Source: Prochlorococcus marinus bv. HNLC2 (GTDB taxonomy: Bacteria; Cyanobacteriota; Cyanobacteriia; PCC-6307; Cyanobiaceae). Taken from it: 64,000 bases of DNA. Position 1 is the first letter of the stretch, and each line of letters begins with the position of its first letter. A program made the position numbers and the translations under genes. A model generated the notes under the pieces. The model saw only the letters and a list, made by a program, of their open reading frames with translations, did no database searches and was not told the origin of the DNA. Shown one piece after another: positions 20,064 through 32,338 of the stretch. The stretch spans positions 1,168,399 through 1,232,398 of the forward strand of contig GL947595.1 in the NCBI GenBank assembly GCA_000218745.1. Reading direction: 5' to 3'.

Positions 20064-21116
20064 TCAATCTCTTATAGCATTTCGCGCAAAATCTGGAGTA
20101 TCAACGACTCTGCGCAATTTCTTAAAATCATCTAAAACCTCTCCACAACCATTAACTACGCAAAGCAATGGATCCTCAGCTATGTGAGTAAAGATACCAG
20201 TCTCATGACTAACTAGATCACTAATACCTCTTACTAAAGCTCCTCCCCCTGCAAGCATAATACCTCTGTCTACTATATCTGCAGCCAACTCTGGAGGAGT
20301 TCTTTCTAAAGTTCTTTTTACTGCTTCAACTATTTTACTTAATGGATCAGCCATAGCTTCTCTAATTTCACCAGAAGTTAAATTAATACATCTAGGTAAA
20401 CCTGATAATAAATGCAAACCTCTAACCTCCATAGATGTTTTATCGAAATCATCATTCGGAAATGCGGAACCAATCTTAATCTTTATATCTTCAGCTGTTC
20501 GTTCTCCTACAACCAAATTATGGACCTTTTTTAAGTAAACACCAATCGAATCATTAATTTCATCTCCCGCAACTCTAACAGATTCACTTAATACGGTTCC
20601 TCCTAAACTTAAAACAGCTACTTCTGTTGTCCCACCGCCAATATCCACAATCATTGTTCCAATTGGTTCTGTAACAGGTAAAGACGCCCCAATTGCAGCA
20701 GCTACAGGTTCATCAATTAAATGGACTTCCCTCGCACCTGCCAATCCAGCCTCTCTGACTGCTCTTCTCTCTACGCTAGTGACACCACTAGGAATTCCTA
20801 TAATTAACCTAGGAGCTATTATCCCTCTACCTTCATTAGATTTTTGAATAAACATTTTCAGCATTTGCTCAGCAGCATCAAAATCTGCAATCACTCCATC
20901 TTTAAGTGGCCTAACTGCACGAATATTACCTGGAGTTCTTCCAAGCATTAATTTCGCATCTTCCCCTACTGCCAGAGGAACTCCTTCTTCTAAATCCATT
21001 GCCACAACTGATGGTTCTTGCAAAACCACTCCCTTACCTGAAACATGAATTAAAGTGTTTGCAGTTCCAAGATCAATTCCTATATCTCTTGAGAATTTAA
21101 ATCGATTAAAAATCAC
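20064..21116 (-). CDS. mreB: Rod shape-determining actin homologue MreB
   Basis: Actin-like ATPase that forms membrane-associated filaments directing cell-wall synthesis. The 350-residue product carries the actin-fold motifs: phosphate 1 IGIDLGTANTLI near residue 12, phosphate 2 IVDIGGGTTEVAVLSLGG near 158, and the adenosine motif MLAGGGALVRGI near 290. Start is GTG at 21116, giving the normal MreB N-terminus. It heads the mreB-mreC-mreD operon. Prochlorococcus cells are small cocci to short rods, so a full mreBCD set is notable but known. Confidence 0.97.
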   Translation of the reverse strand: MIFNRFKFSRDIGIDLGTANTLIHVSGKGVVLQEPSVVAMDLEEGVPLAVGEDAKLMLGRTPGNIRAVRPLKDGVIADFDAAEQMLKMFIQKSNEGRGIIAPRLIIGIPSGVTSVERRAVREAGLAGAREVHLIDEPVAAAIGASLPVTEPIGTMIVDIGGGTTEVAVLSLGGTVLSESVRVAGDEINDSIGVYLKKVHNLVVGERTAEDIKIKIGSAFPNDDFDKTSMEVRGLHLLSGLPRCINLTSGEIREAMADPLSKIVEAVKRTLERTPPELAADIVDRGIMLAGGGALVRGISDLVSHETGIFTHIAEDPLLCVVNGCGEVLDDFKKLRRVVDTPDFARNAIRD

Positions 21117-21248
21117 AGTAATTTTTATTTTATATAAATAATATATTAATTTTTAAATTCGCCTAGAAATTTATGAAGTAAGTTATGAAGAGCTAGCAAA
21201 ACTTCAAGCAAAATCCTTGAGAATGTGTAATATAAAAAAAAATCAATT

Positions 21249-21626
21249 ATGGAAATTAACACAGTTAATTTAGTTGGCCGAGCAGGGAGAGAACCTGATG
21301 TGAAATATTTTGAATCAGGAAGTATTGTTGCCAACTTTACTCTTGCGGTAAACAGAAGAAGTAGGGATGAAGAACCTGATTGGTTTAATTTAGAAATATG
21401 GGGCAAACAAGCACAAGTAGCAGCAGATTATGTCAAGAAAGGGTCCTTAATTGGTATTACTGGTAGTTTAAAGATCGATTCATGGAAAGATAAGAATTCA
21501 GGAGAAGATAGGCATAGGCCAGTAATTAGAGTAGATAGACTTAATTTGTTAGGTTCTAGAAAAGATACTGAAACTAATTCAAATTTTTCTTCAACAAATA
21601 TGGAATCAAATGAGGTTCCTTTCTAG
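21249..21626 (+). CDS. ssb: Single-stranded DNA-binding protein
   Basis: Coats single-stranded DNA in replication, recombination and repair. The 125-residue product is one OB-fold (NTVNLVGRAGREPDVKYF, NFTLAVNRR, DWFNLEIWGKQA) with a short acidic-polar tail ending NEVPF, a variant of the DDIPF protein-docking tip of bacterial SSB. The tail is much shorter than in enterobacterial SSB (~178 residues). It is divergent from mreB and its stop overlaps the convergent DedA gene by 4 bases. Confidence 0.96.
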   Translation: MEINTVNLVGRAGREPDVKYFESGSIVANFTLAVNRRSRDEEPDWFNLEIWGKQAQVAADYVKKGSLIGITGSLKIDSWKDKNSGEDRHRPVIRVDRLNLLGSRKDTETNSNFSSTNMESNEVPF

Positions 21627-22276
21627 TTATTACTTTTTAATTTTTTAAAAAACCTTATCAAGAAAAATAATATTAATATTACAAATATAGGCTTCAATAT
21701 AACTTTAAAATTATCAATATATAAGCCTATGATTTCATAATTTTCACCAAATAAATATCCTGCCGAAGTTAAAAAAATAACCCAAATTAAACTTCCTAAA
21801 CTTGTCCAAATTAAAAACTTATTTATTGGCATAAGTTCAATACCTGCTGGAACAGAAATAAGCGTCCTTATCCCAGGTATTAATCTTCCCCAAAACACCA
21901 GCAGCACTCCATACTTATCAAACCATAACCTACTTTTATCTAAGTCTTTTAAAGAAATACCTACAAATTTACCTTTTCTATCAATAAAATTTGATAATTT
22001 TTTTTCATTCAGTAGCTTGCCTAAAAAATACCATGGTAATGCTCCAACAACAGTTCCAATTAAGCCAGAAACAATCAAAATATAAAAATTCAAATCTCCG
22101 GTATAAACAAAAAAACCACCAAGAGGCATAATAATTTCAGAGGGAATTGGTGGAATAAGGTTTTCCAGAAACATTGCAAAACTAATTACAAAATATGCAA
22201 TATAAGGATTAGTTTCTACCGTTTTTGTTATTAAATCTGGTATTGAAGTAATTAAATTTAAAAAAAGTAAACTCAA
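21623..22276 (-). CDS. DedA-family membrane protein
   Basis: Polytopic inner-membrane protein of the DedA/VTT family; bacterial members are linked to lipid flipping and membrane homeostasis. The 217-residue product has the family signatures FLENLIPPIPSEIIMPLGGFF (near residue 37) and FWGRLIPGIRTLISVPAGIELM (near 125), with four to five hydrophobic segments. It follows ahcY by only 2 bases on the same strand, so the two genes are probably co-transcribed. Substrate is unknown. Confidence 0.93.
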   Translation of the reverse strand: MSLLFLNLITSIPDLITKTVETNPYIAYFVISFAMFLENLIPPIPSEIIMPLGGFFVYTGDLNFYILIVSGLIGTVVGALPWYFLGKLLNEKKLSNFIDRKGKFVGISLKDLDKSRLWFDKYGVLLVFWGRLIPGIRTLISVPAGIELMPINKFLIWTSLGSLIWVIFLTSAGYLFGENYEIIGLYIDNFKVILKPIFVILILFFLIRFFKKLKSNN

Positions 22277-22278
22277 AT

Positions 22279-23697
22279 TTAGTATCTATATAATTCTGAT
22301 TTATATGGACCTTCTACTGATACGTTTATATAGTCTGCTTGTTCTTGTGTGAGGGTAGTTAGTTTTGCACCGATTTTATCTAAATGAAGCCTTGCGACCA
22401 TTTCATCCAAATGTTTTGGTAGAACATACACTTCATTTAAATATTCATCACTCTTAGAAAACAATTCTATTTGAGCAAGAACTTGGTTTGTAAATGAGTT
22501 ACTCATCACAAAACTTGGATGACCTGTCGCGCAACCTAAATTAACCAATCTACCTTCTGCTAAAAGAATAATCTTATTACCATTTGGTAAGGTAATATGA
22601 TCAACTTGAGGTTTAATATTTTCCCATTCATATTGCTTGATTGAGGCAACATCTATTTCGTTATCAAAATGTCCAATATTGCAGACAATTGCTTCATTTC
22701 TCATCTTGATTAAATGATCATGTCTAATAACTTTGTAGTTTCCAGTAGCTGTAACAAAAATATCAATATCTTCAACAACTTCATCTAACGTGACGACACT
22801 ATATCCTTCCATTGCAGCTTGTAAAGCACAAATAGGATCAACCTCAGCAATTTTTACAATCGCACCTAAGCCTCTTAATGATTGAGCCGATCCTTTCCCA
22901 ACATCACCAAAACCAATAACTAAAGCAACTTTACCAGCAATCATTACATCTGTGGCTCTCTTAATACTATCTACTAAGGATTCTCTACATCCATACAAAT
23001 TATCGAATTTACTTTTAGTAACCGAATCATTAACGTTAATCGCAGGGAAAGGTAATAACCCCTCCTTTTGTAATTGATATAGTCTTGCTACACCTGTAGT
23101 AGTTTCTTCAGTTACTCCAATTATTCCGCTTTTAATTCGAGAATAAAAATCACTATCTTCTTTTAATTTATTTTTAATTGAATTAAAAAGAGCAATCTCT
23201 TCTTCATTACTTGGATGATCTAAAACTGTTAAGTCCTTTTCAGCTTTACTACCAAGTATTAATAGACCAGTAGCGTCTCCGCCATCATCAAGAATCATAT
23301 TTGGAGAGTCATTACCCCAATCAAGAATGTAATGAGTATATTGCCAATACTCATCTAAAGTTTCACCTTTTTTTGCAAAAACTGGAATATTTCTTTTTGC
23401 AATTGCTGCAGCTGCATGATCTTGTGTAGAAAAAATATTACATGATGCCCACTTAACTTGTGCGCCTAAATCAACTAAAGTCTCAATCAAAACCGCAGTT
23501 TGTATGGTCATATGAAGACTACCTGCTATTTTTGCCCCAAGAAGTGGTTTGGTAGATTGATATTTATTTCTTAATGCTATCAATCCTGGCATTTCTGTTT
23601 CAGCTATATTTAACTCCTTTCGACCAAAATCAGCTAAATTAATATCAGCAATTACATAATCGGGAGTAATAGTTTTATTAGAATTTGCAATTACCAT
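22279..23697 (-). CDS. ahcY: S-adenosylhomocysteine hydrolase
   Basis: Splits S-adenosylhomocysteine into adenosine and homocysteine, relieving product inhibition of methyltransferases. The 472-residue product has the substrate-domain motifs [27 protein letters not shown], the NAD-binding [18 protein letters not shown] (near residue 262), and the C-terminal signature [21 protein letters not shown] ending in ...SELYRY, where Lys and Tyr contact NAD. Full length, nothing unusual. Confidence 0.98.
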   Translation of the reverse strand: MVIANSNKTITPDYVIADINLADFGRKELNIAETEMPGLIALRNKYQSTKPLLGAKIAGSLHMTIQTAVLIETLVDLGAQVKWASCNIFSTQDHAAAAIAKRNIPVFAKKGETLDEYWQYTHYILDWGNDSPNMILDDGGDATGLLILGSKAEKDLTVLDHPSNEEEIALFNSIKNKLKEDSDFYSRIKSGIIGVTEETTTGVARLYQLQKEGLLPFPAINVNDSVTKSKFDNLYGCRESLVDSIKRATDVMIAGKVALVIGFGDVGKGSAQSLRGLGAIVKIAEVDPICALQAAMEGYSVVTLDEVVEDIDIFVTATGNYKVIRHDHLIKMRNEAIVCNIGHFDNEIDVASIKQYEWENIKPQVDHITLPNGNKIILLAEGRLVNLGCATGHPSFVMSNSFTNQVLAQIELFSKSDEYLNEVYVLPKHLDEMVARLHLDKIGAKLTTLTQEQADYINVSVEGPYKSELYRY

Positions 23698-23745
23698 TTT
23701 AAATTTAATTATCTATTAAACTATAAATGATTTTTTGTTAAATTT

Positions 23746-24180
23746 GTGTTACTTAAAAATTTAGAAGAAACTATTAAATTTGGGCATAATTTCTCACTAG
23801 AATTAAAAGCTAAATCAATAATCTTACTTAAGGGACAAATTGGAGCAGGTAAAACTTCTTTAGTCAAAGGCATTGCTGAAGGTTTACAAATCAAAGAAAA
23901 TATCACAAGTCCAACTTTCGCATTATCTCATCACTATAACTCAGGTAAATTACCTTTAATACATATGGATTTGTATAGACTAGAAGATACTTCATCAGCT
24001 CAAGAATTATTTCTTGAAGAGGAAGAAGAATTAGAACAAAATAACGGCATAATGGTTATCGAATGGCCAGAAAAGATAATTTCAATAGTTGACGAATATT
24101 TGCTTATCGAAATTAAGTATGCAGAGGGATCTTGTAGGATATTAGAAATCTATGATCCGTATAATTTAAGGAAGTCTTGA
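23746..24180 (+). CDS. tsaE: tRNA t6A biosynthesis ATPase TsaE
   Basis: ATPase partner of TsaB and TsaD in forming N6-threonylcarbamoyladenosine at position 37 of ANN-decoding tRNAs. The 144-residue product shows Walker A KGQIGAGKTSLVKGIA (near residue 28), the NITSPTFALSHHY switch region, the HMDLYRL motif and IEWPEK. Start is GTG 23746, as no in-frame ATG exists after the upstream stop at 23728. The last 31 bases overlap the 3' end of the convergent sugar-kinase gene. Confidence 0.94.
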   Translation: MLLKNLEETIKFGHNFSLELKAKSIILLKGQIGAGKTSLVKGIAEGLQIKENITSPTFALSHHYNSGKLPLIHMDLYRLEDTSSAQELFLEEEEELEQNNGIMVIEWPEKIISIVDEYLLIEIKYAEGSCRILEIYDPYNLRKS

Positions 24181-25145
24181 ACTTGATTAATATTTGGTTG
24201 TGGCTGAATAGCCCCTTCCCCTAAACATGAAATTAGCCCACAAACACTAGCAAATTGAATATGGTTAATAAGAGAATCCTTATCAAAATCTTCCTTTCGA
24301 TTTATAAACCTAGAAATTAATCCAGCTAAAAAAGAGTCTCCTGCTCCTGTTGTATCAACTATTCTTGGAGATTTTAATACTTTAGTTGTATCTTGAAATC
24401 CATTAATAAACCAACTTATTGGTTTATCTCCATTAGTAATAATTACATCAGGTTTTTTTGATAAAGACTGAGATATTAGTAATGGATTGTTATTACCAAA
24501 GAATAAAATTGCCTCTTCATTGGAAAGTTTTAAGATATCTCCATTTAATAAAAATTTCTTTATTTTTTGTATATGATCTTGTCTTTGAATTTGAGATGAT
24601 TTATCTAATTTATCCCAAAAAATCTCTCTCCAATTGGCATCTATTACAATGCTAACACCAGATTTACTTGCATACTCAACTAAAAATAATAAGGCTTCAG
24701 AAGATTTATCAGAGGCAAGTAAATTTGTTCCCGTTATAAAATATTTAGTCTCTTTAAAAAGCGTTGGAAGAGAAATCTCACTACTTTCAAAAACTTTTCT
24801 ATCCAGCATTTCATCCGCAAAGTTTTTTTGTGAATTTACAAAACCAGCAAAAGAGCGGTCTCCTTCATCATTTATGCAAACTTTGATTATCCTAGTAGAG
24901 CAATTTTTATCAACTTGAGTTGATTGTATATTGACTCCTAAATCTCTAAACAAATTTATAAATTCTTTTCCGAATTCATCATCTCCTAAGCAACCTACAA
25001 ACTCTGTATGAACTCCTAATTTGCTCAAAGCACAAGCAACATTAGCAGGTGCTCCGCCAAGATAATTTTTGCAATTCCCCTCAGGATTATTAATTATTTG
25101 ATCTACTAAAGCTTCGCCTATACAAATTACTTTTGAAGAAATCAT
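24150..25145 (-). CDS. PfkB-family carbohydrate kinase (fructokinase-like)
   Basis: ATP-dependent sugar kinase. The 331-residue product has the family signature 1 around GGAPANVACALSKLGVHTEFVG (residues ~29-50) and signature 2 DTTGAGDSFLAGL (near 270) holding the catalytic Asp. Fructokinase is the best guess, since the N-terminal GEALVDQI and GGAPAN segments match fructokinases more than ribokinases, but the substrate is not proven. Ends by overlapping tsaE for 31 bases. Confidence 0.9.
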   Translation of the reverse strand: MISSKVICIGEALVDQIINNPEGNCKNYLGGAPANVACALSKLGVHTEFVGCLGDDEFGKEFINLFRDLGVNIQSTQVDKNCSTRIIKVCINDEGDRSFAGFVNSQKNFADEMLDRKVFESSEISLPTLFKETKYFITGTNLLASDKSSEALLFLVEYASKSGVSIVIDANWREIFWDKLDKSSQIQRQDHIQKIKKFLLNGDILKLSNEEAILFFGNNNPLLISQSLSKKPDVIITNGDKPISWFINGFQDTTKVLKSPRIVDTTGAGDSFLAGLISRFINRKEDFDKDSLINHIQFASVCGLISCLGEGAIQPQPNINQVQDFLKLYGS

Positions 25146-25233
25146 AAGTTTAATTCTATCTATAACGATAGATTAATACTCCTTAAACAGATAGCAATTA
25201 ATTCAATTAAAATTAGTAATTAGTAATTTTTAG

Positions 25234-26148
25234 ATGGGAAGCAAAACTAACAACCTATGGAAATGGCATGGATGGGATATTTCTTGGTCTTTAGTCAATC
25301 AGCCTAGTAAAGCATCAAATATTAATGTTCTTTTAATTCACGGATTCGGAGCATCCAAAGAACACTGGAGAAGTAATCAAACAATTTTAGGGCAGTATAC
25401 AAATTGCTACGCTATCGATTTACTAGGGTTTGGTAAGAGCAGCCAACCTAAGGCCCTTTTAGATTACGAAACAAAAAAGGAAAACCACATAAAATATTGT
25501 TTTGATCTTTGGGGCGCTCAAATTGCAGATTTTTGCAATACACAAATTAAATCACCTGTAATATTAGTTGGAAACTCTATAGGGGGAATTGCTTCTTTAA
25601 AAGCTGCTGAGTTATTAGATCGAAACTGTCAAAAAACGATCCTTCTAGATTGTGCACAAAGAACTATGGATGATAAAAGAATAAGTGATAAGGATATCTT
25701 AATGAACTTTTTAAGACCAATTCTTAAAACATTAGTTAGACAAAGATTTATAAGTAATACCCTTTTTAAACAAGCTGCAAATAAAAAGACTATAAAGCAA
25801 ATACTTAGTAAAGCTTATCCCTCAGGAAAAAACATAGATGATGAATTAATAGATATCTTGTATAAACCTTCTCAAAGGAAAAATTCTGCAGAAGCATTCA
25901 GAGGATTTATCAATTTATTCGATGATTATTTAGCTACAGATCTATTTAAAGTAGTTAATTGTGATATTCACTTAATTTGGGGAGAAAAAGACCCATGGGA
26001 GTCTCTGGAAGAAGCTAAAAATTGGAAAAATAATTTTAGCAATATCAAGAGCTTAGATATTCTTGAAGGAATTGGACATTGTCCTCATGATGAGAGCCCC
26101 ACAGAAACCAACAAAATTTTATTAAAGCTCATTCAAGATACAAAATAA
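25234..26148 (+). CDS. Alpha/beta-fold hydrolase
   Basis: The 304-residue product has the core pattern of the family: oxyanion-hole LLIHGFGASKEHWR (near residue 34), nucleophile elbow VGNSIGGIASLKA (Ser near 115), acidic residue in IWGEKDPW (near 250), and catalytic His in GIGHCPHDESP (near 281). Cyanobacterial relatives include pheophytinase-like or haloperoxidase-like hydrolases; the substrate is unassigned. Its 3' end overlaps the convergent sigma-factor gene by 16 bases. Confidence 0.92.
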   Translation: MGSKTNNLWKWHGWDISWSLVNQPSKASNINVLLIHGFGASKEHWRSNQTILGQYTNCYAIDLLGFGKSSQPKALLDYETKKENHIKYCFDLWGAQIADFCNTQIKSPVILVGNSIGGIASLKAAELLDRNCQKTILLDCAQRTMDDKRISDKDILMNFLRPILKTLVRQRFISNTLFKQAANKKTIKQILSKAYPSGKNIDDELIDILYKPSQRKNSAEAFRGFINLFDDYLATDLFKVVNCDIHLIWGEKDPWESLEEAKNWKNNFSNIKSLDILEGIGHCPHDESPTETNKILLKLIQDTK

Positions 26149-27134
26149 GCCTCAACATTATCACTTAACCTTCTCAATCCTCTTAGACCATCTCTTTCTA
26201 AATTCCTAACTCTATCTCTACTAATTCCAAGTACTCTGCCTATACCTGTTAAAGACATAGGTTCGTCACCATCCATCCCATACCTCATTCTTAAAACCCT
26301 GCATTGAAGATCAGGAAGTTGATGTAATAGAGAGTGTAAATCTCCTCGCATACAATCCATTTCAATTTGCTCATCAGGCAAATCTTCCCCACCAGCTAAT
26401 AAGTCAAGCAATACTGTATCCTCTCCGTCTCCAACCTTTGTCTCTAAACTGACAGGTTGACCAGCCTTACACATAAGATCTTTAACATCTTCTTCAGGTA
26501 GTTCCACATACTTTGCAAGTTCGCTAATAGTAGGTGTTCTAGACATTTCCTGACTTAACTCTCTTTGGCCTTTTTTTAACTTGTTTAACATTTCTGTAAT
26601 ATGAATTGGCAATCTTATAGCTCGACTTTTTTCAGCAATTGCTCTAGTAATACCCTGTCTAATCCACCAATATGCATAAGTAGAAAATTTGTAACCTCGA
26701 GCAGGATCAAATTTCTCAACTCCTCTGACTAAGCCAATAGTTCCTTCTTGAATTAAATCTAAAAGTTCCATATTTCTCTTCGTATATTTTTTTGCTACGC
26801 TCACTACTAATCTCAGGTTGGCAGCTACCATCCTCTCTTTAGCTCGTTGACCAGCTCTTAGCCTTTTTTTAATTTGAACAGGATTCAAATTAAGTTTTTC
26901 TGCTAATTCTTCAACAGATGGCTTTTCCCCCGTAAGATCAATTATTTCTAACTCAAGTCTCTCTACTTGCATAAGCTCTTGAACTTGCCTTCCAAGAGTA
27001 ATTTCTTGTTCATGAGTTAATAATGGAACTCTTCCAATATCTCTCAGGTAAGATCTTACTAAATCAACTTCATTGCCTGTTTTAAAACTGGCAATTGAAC
27101 TTAATTTATTATCAATCAATGTTTCAGCAGACAT
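26133..27134 (-). CDS. Group 2 sigma-70 family RNA polymerase sigma factor
   Basis: The 333-residue product has regions 1.2 (DLVRSYLRDIGRVPLLTHEQE, near residue 22), 2 (AANLRLVVSVAKKYTKRNMELLDLIQEGTIGLVRGVEKFD, then YKFSTYAYWWIRQGITRAI), 3 and 4 (GIGRVLGISRDRVRNLERDGL). Region 1.1 is absent and length is ~333, so it is a group 2 sigma, non-essential relatives of the housekeeping factor in cyanobacteria that usually act in stress or circadian responses. Which paralogue it is cannot be told without alignment. Confidence 0.95.
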   Translation of the reverse strand: MSAETLIDNKLSSIASFKTGNEVDLVRSYLRDIGRVPLLTHEQEITLGRQVQELMQVERLELEIIDLTGEKPSVEELAEKLNLNPVQIKKRLRAGQRAKERMVAANLRLVVSVAKKYTKRNMELLDLIQEGTIGLVRGVEKFDPARGYKFSTYAYWWIRQGITRAIAEKSRAIRLPIHITEMLNKLKKGQRELSQEMSRTPTISELAKYVELPEEDVKDLMCKAGQPVSLETKVGDGEDTVLLDLLAGGEDLPDEQIEMDCMRGDLHSLLHQLPDLQCRVLRMRYGMDGDEPMSLTGIGRVLGISRDRVRNLERDGLRGLRRLSDNVEAYFVS

Positions 27135-27231
27135 AAGTTAAATATACTTTTGTAAACAATACCATTAAGAATTGTAAAGTTAAACCTAAAAATCCACAAT
27201 ATTACATTTTTGAGTATATTTACTCACTAAC

Positions 27232-28644
27232 TCATAAGTTAGAATTAGCAAGAAGCCAGGTTGCTGTATTTAAGTAAATAAAGACACCAGCAATATCTGT
27301 AACGGTTGTAATGAAAGGGGAAGACATCAAAGCGGGATCCAAACCCATCCTGTCAAACAACAAAGGCAAAAGGGCTCCAGCAGTTGCAGCAAGAGTAGTA
27401 ATTGAAATTAAACTTATGCCAACTGCAAAGCCAATTAAAGGTCCATTACCTTGCCACCATGCAAATGGTATTACAACAAATAACATCAAAACACCTAATA
27501 AGGCTCCCGTGAATGTTTCTTTCAATATCGCCTTTAAGGCGCCTAAAGATTTTATTTTTTGAGTACTAAGACCTCTTATCACGACCGTTGAGCTTTGAGC
27601 ACCAACATTCCCTCCTGTTCCAATCAATAGCGGAATAAATGCAGCTAAAATTACTACTTGGCTAAGTATCTGATCATTCATTGCAATCACTTTTGTAGTT
27701 ATACCATTAGCTAATACAAGTATTAATAGCCAAACAATTCTTCTCCTGGCAATTGTAAATAAACTACTTTGAAAATAGTCATCTTCATCTCCAGCCTGTA
27801 CCGCACCAGCAGCATATATATCCCTTGTAGCCTCTTGTTCGATGACATCGATTAAATCATCAACAGTAACAATTCCCACTAGTCTATTCTCCTTATCAAC
27901 CACGGGTAAAGCCAAAAAATCATATCTTTGTATTGCTCTTGCAACTTCTTCTTGATTTGTATCAGTTGTGGTATTCACAACATCTCTAGTCATAACCTCA
28001 CCAATTTGCTTTGATGGCTCAGCTGTGACCAAATCTCTTAAAGACAAAATCCCTGTAAGATGCCTCTCTCTATCAGTTACATATAAGCTATATATAGTTT
28101 CAGTAAAAGGAGCTCGTTTTCTTACAAGTGATAAAGCCTCTTCCGCCGTTTGCATTTCTTTGAGATCAATAAACTCTGTAGTCATTAACCTCCCAGCAGT
28201 TTCCGGCTCATATCCTAATAATTCTGCAGTAACTTTCCTTTCTCCTGGACTTAATGCAGATAAAAATTTTCTGACAACTTTAGCTGGCAACTCATCAAAT
28301 AACTGAACCCTGTCATCTGGTGACATTTTTTCAACTATTTCCAGAACTTCTCCTGAACGAAGCCTATCCAGTAACGTTTGCTGAACAATTGGATCTAAAT
28401 ATTCATAAACTTCTATTGCTTCATTCTTTTTTAAGAGACGGAATGCAAGTGCCTGCAATATTTGAGGTAAGCTTCCTATTGCTTCAGCAATATCAACTGG
28501 TTGAGAAGGCTCTAAGATCAGTTTCGCAGTATCATAATTACCTGCTATCAAGAGTTCTTTAAGCTGTGCAGCGATTTTCTCACTAGATGTTAATTCAGTA
28601 GATGAAGAAACATAATTATTATGAATTTCAACATCTTCGTTCAT
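27232..28644 (-). CDS. mgtE: Magnesium transporter MgtE
   Basis: Homodimeric magnesium channel gated by cytoplasmic Mg2+. The 470-residue product has an N-terminal MgtE domain (residues ~40-150, helical LKKNEAIEVYEYLDP), two CBS domains (~150-280; MTTEFIDLKEMQTAEEAL and VGIVTVDDLIDVIEQE), a plug helix, and five transmembrane helices from ~300 to the end with the signature PLLIGTGGNVGAQSSTVVIRGL and DPALMSSPFITTVTDIAGV. All domains are intact. Confidence 0.96.
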   Translation of the reverse strand: MNEDVEIHNNYVSSSTELTSSEKIAAQLKELLIAGNYDTAKLILEPSQPVDIAEAIGSLPQILQALAFRLLKKNEAIEVYEYLDPIVQQTLLDRLRSGEVLEIVEKMSPDDRVQLFDELPAKVVRKFLSALSPGERKVTAELLGYEPETAGRLMTTEFIDLKEMQTAEEALSLVRKRAPFTETIYSLYVTDRERHLTGILSLRDLVTAEPSKQIGEVMTRDVVNTTTDTNQEEVARAIQRYDFLALPVVDKENRLVGIVTVDDLIDVIEQEATRDIYAAGAVQAGDEDDYFQSSLFTIARRRIVWLLILVLANGITTKVIAMNDQILSQVVILAAFIPLLIGTGGNVGAQSSTVVIRGLSTQKIKSLGALKAILKETFTGALLGVLMLFVVIPFAWWQGNGPLIGFAVGISLISITTLAATAGALLPLLFDRMGLDPALMSSPFITTVTDIAGVFIYLNTATWLLANSNL

Positions 28645-28946
28645 AAGAAAAGTCCTTCCCCAGGCATCTGCATAACACTATTATTATATTTATTACTAAG
28701 AATTTTCCATTTTCATATTTAGACATAATTATTAATATTATTCAGTTTTACAAGGCAGCTAAATACTTCAATTATCTTAAAAATTATACAAATAGAATCT
28801 CAATAACTTTTATATCTTCATAAATTAATTCAGTCAAATTAAAGTATAAATTTTCTAAAAATTATTATTAGAAAATGAGATTTATTGAAATTATTTAATT
28901 TAAAAATCATCTTTAGTTTTTTTATTAAGTATATATTTTATTATTA
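28645..28946. other. Gene-free intergenic gap, AT-rich
   Basis: About 300 bases between the starts of mgtE and the end of the small gene downstream of gyrB. No credible coding frame or RNA motif is seen. The only structure noted is an AT-rich inverted repeat, TTTTCTAA at 28851-28858 and TTAGAAAA at 28868-28875, with a 9-base loop; it is too AT-rich to be confidently a terminator. The mgtE promoter presumably lies in the left part. Confidence 0.6.
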
Positions 28947-31234
<2,288 letters not shown>

Positions 31235-31357
31235 TTAAAATAAAAATAAACTAAATTTAACCATTCTAAATTTATCTTTAAAAAGGTTTCGACTTAAACT
31301 TACCATTGGTACTTATGAAAGGCTTGAAAACAATGAATAATTTTATTACTTGCTTAA

Positions 31358-31363
31358 TATAAT
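31358..31363 (+). promoter_or_regulatory. Probable -10 element for miaA
   Basis: A perfect TATAAT lies 26 bases before the ATG at 31389, which would give a leader of about 20 bases. No good -35 is seen at 16-18 bases upstream. Because this element lies after the alternative TTG start at 31350, it also argues against that start. Confidence 0.5.
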
Positions 31364-31388
31364 CGAAACTTTTAAAACAAACCTGATT

Positions 31389-32288
31389 ATGTTTTCATCT
31401 GAACCATTAGTAATAGTATTGATAGGGCCTACTGCTAGCGGCAAAACTGAATTAGCGATTGAAATAGCGCAACATTTTCAAATAAATATTCATAATATTG
31501 ACTCTAGACAAATTTATAGAGGCATGGATATCGGAACAGCAAAACCCACAAAAGAACAGCAGAAACAAATAAAACATTTATTGATTGATATAGAGAATCC
31601 AAATAAACCAATAAATGTTAAAGAATTCCAAGAAATTGCTACTCGATCGATCAATGATGAGATTAAGCAAAACAAATCTCCTTTTTTGGTTGGAGGCAGT
31701 GGTCTATATATGAATTCAATTACAAAGGGCTTCGTAACACCGAATGTACCTCCTCAAGAATTTCTAAGAAAACAATTATTACTGTTAGGCCAAGAATATT
31801 GCTGGCAACTACTAAAAGTATGTGATCCCATAACATCAAAAAAAATTAATTCCGAAGATAAAACAAGAACAATAAGAGCTCTAGAAGTCTTTTATGCCAC
31901 CGGCAAACCAATGTCTTTACAACAAGCTATGAATCCCCCTCCTTGGAATGTAATAGAACTAGGTCTTGACAGAGAAGACCTTCATCAAAGAATTGAAAGG
32001 AGAGCTCAATTTATGTTTAATAATGGACTGATTGAAGAAACAAAATATATTATGAGCAAATATGGAAAGAATATACCTTTACTAAAAACCATAGGTTATG
32101 AAGAAGCACATTTAATTATTAAAAATAAATATAGTATTAGTGAAGCTATTGAAATTACAGTTAACAAAACAATGAATTTTGCTAAAAGACAAAGAACATG
32201 GTTTCGTAATAAAAATAATCCTTTTTGGCTTGATAACAAAAACCCTCTAAAAGATGCAATAATTAAAATAGAGTCCTCAATTAGCTGA
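31389..32288 (+). CDS. miaA: tRNA dimethylallyltransferase MiaA
   Basis: Adds the isopentenyl group to A37 of tRNAs reading UNN codons. The 299-residue product (ATG 31389) has P-loop [18 protein letters not shown] (near residue 7), the [16 protein letters not shown] block (near 40), [13 protein letters not shown] and the catalytic-region KRQRTWFRN near the C-terminus. The alternative TTG at 31350 adds 13 residues and lies upstream of a TATAAT promoter element. It precedes infC by about 50 bases. Confidence 0.95.
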   Translation: MFSSEPLVIVLIGPTASGKTELAIEIAQHFQINIHNIDSRQIYRGMDIGTAKPTKEQQKQIKHLLIDIENPNKPINVKEFQEIATRSINDEIKQNKSPFLVGGSGLYMNSITKGFVTPNVPPQEFLRKQLLLLGQEYCWQLLKVCDPITSKKINSEDKTRTIRALEVFYATGKPMSLQQAMNPPPWNVIELGLDREDLHQRIERRAQFMFNNGLIEETKYIMSKYGKNIPLLKTIGYEEAHLIIKNKYSISEAIEITVNKTMNFAKRQRTWFRNKNNPFWLDNKNPLKDAIIKIESSIS

Positions 32289-32338
32289 CTTAAATTAAAA
32301 GTAAATTTATTCTTTACACATTTTCCAATACAAACTGA

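Noticed and set aside
21146-21406. 86-residue minus-strand frame over ssb
   Set aside because: It is antisense to the well-supported ssb gene and has no family pattern.
28851-28875. Inverted repeat in the mgtE-gyrB side gap as a terminator
   Set aside because: The stem is entirely A/T apart from one C-G pair, and there is no clear U-run tied to a gene end; not enough to call.
31350-31388. TTG start for miaA
   Set aside because: It would place the start before the TATAAT promoter element; ATG 31389 fits the family.
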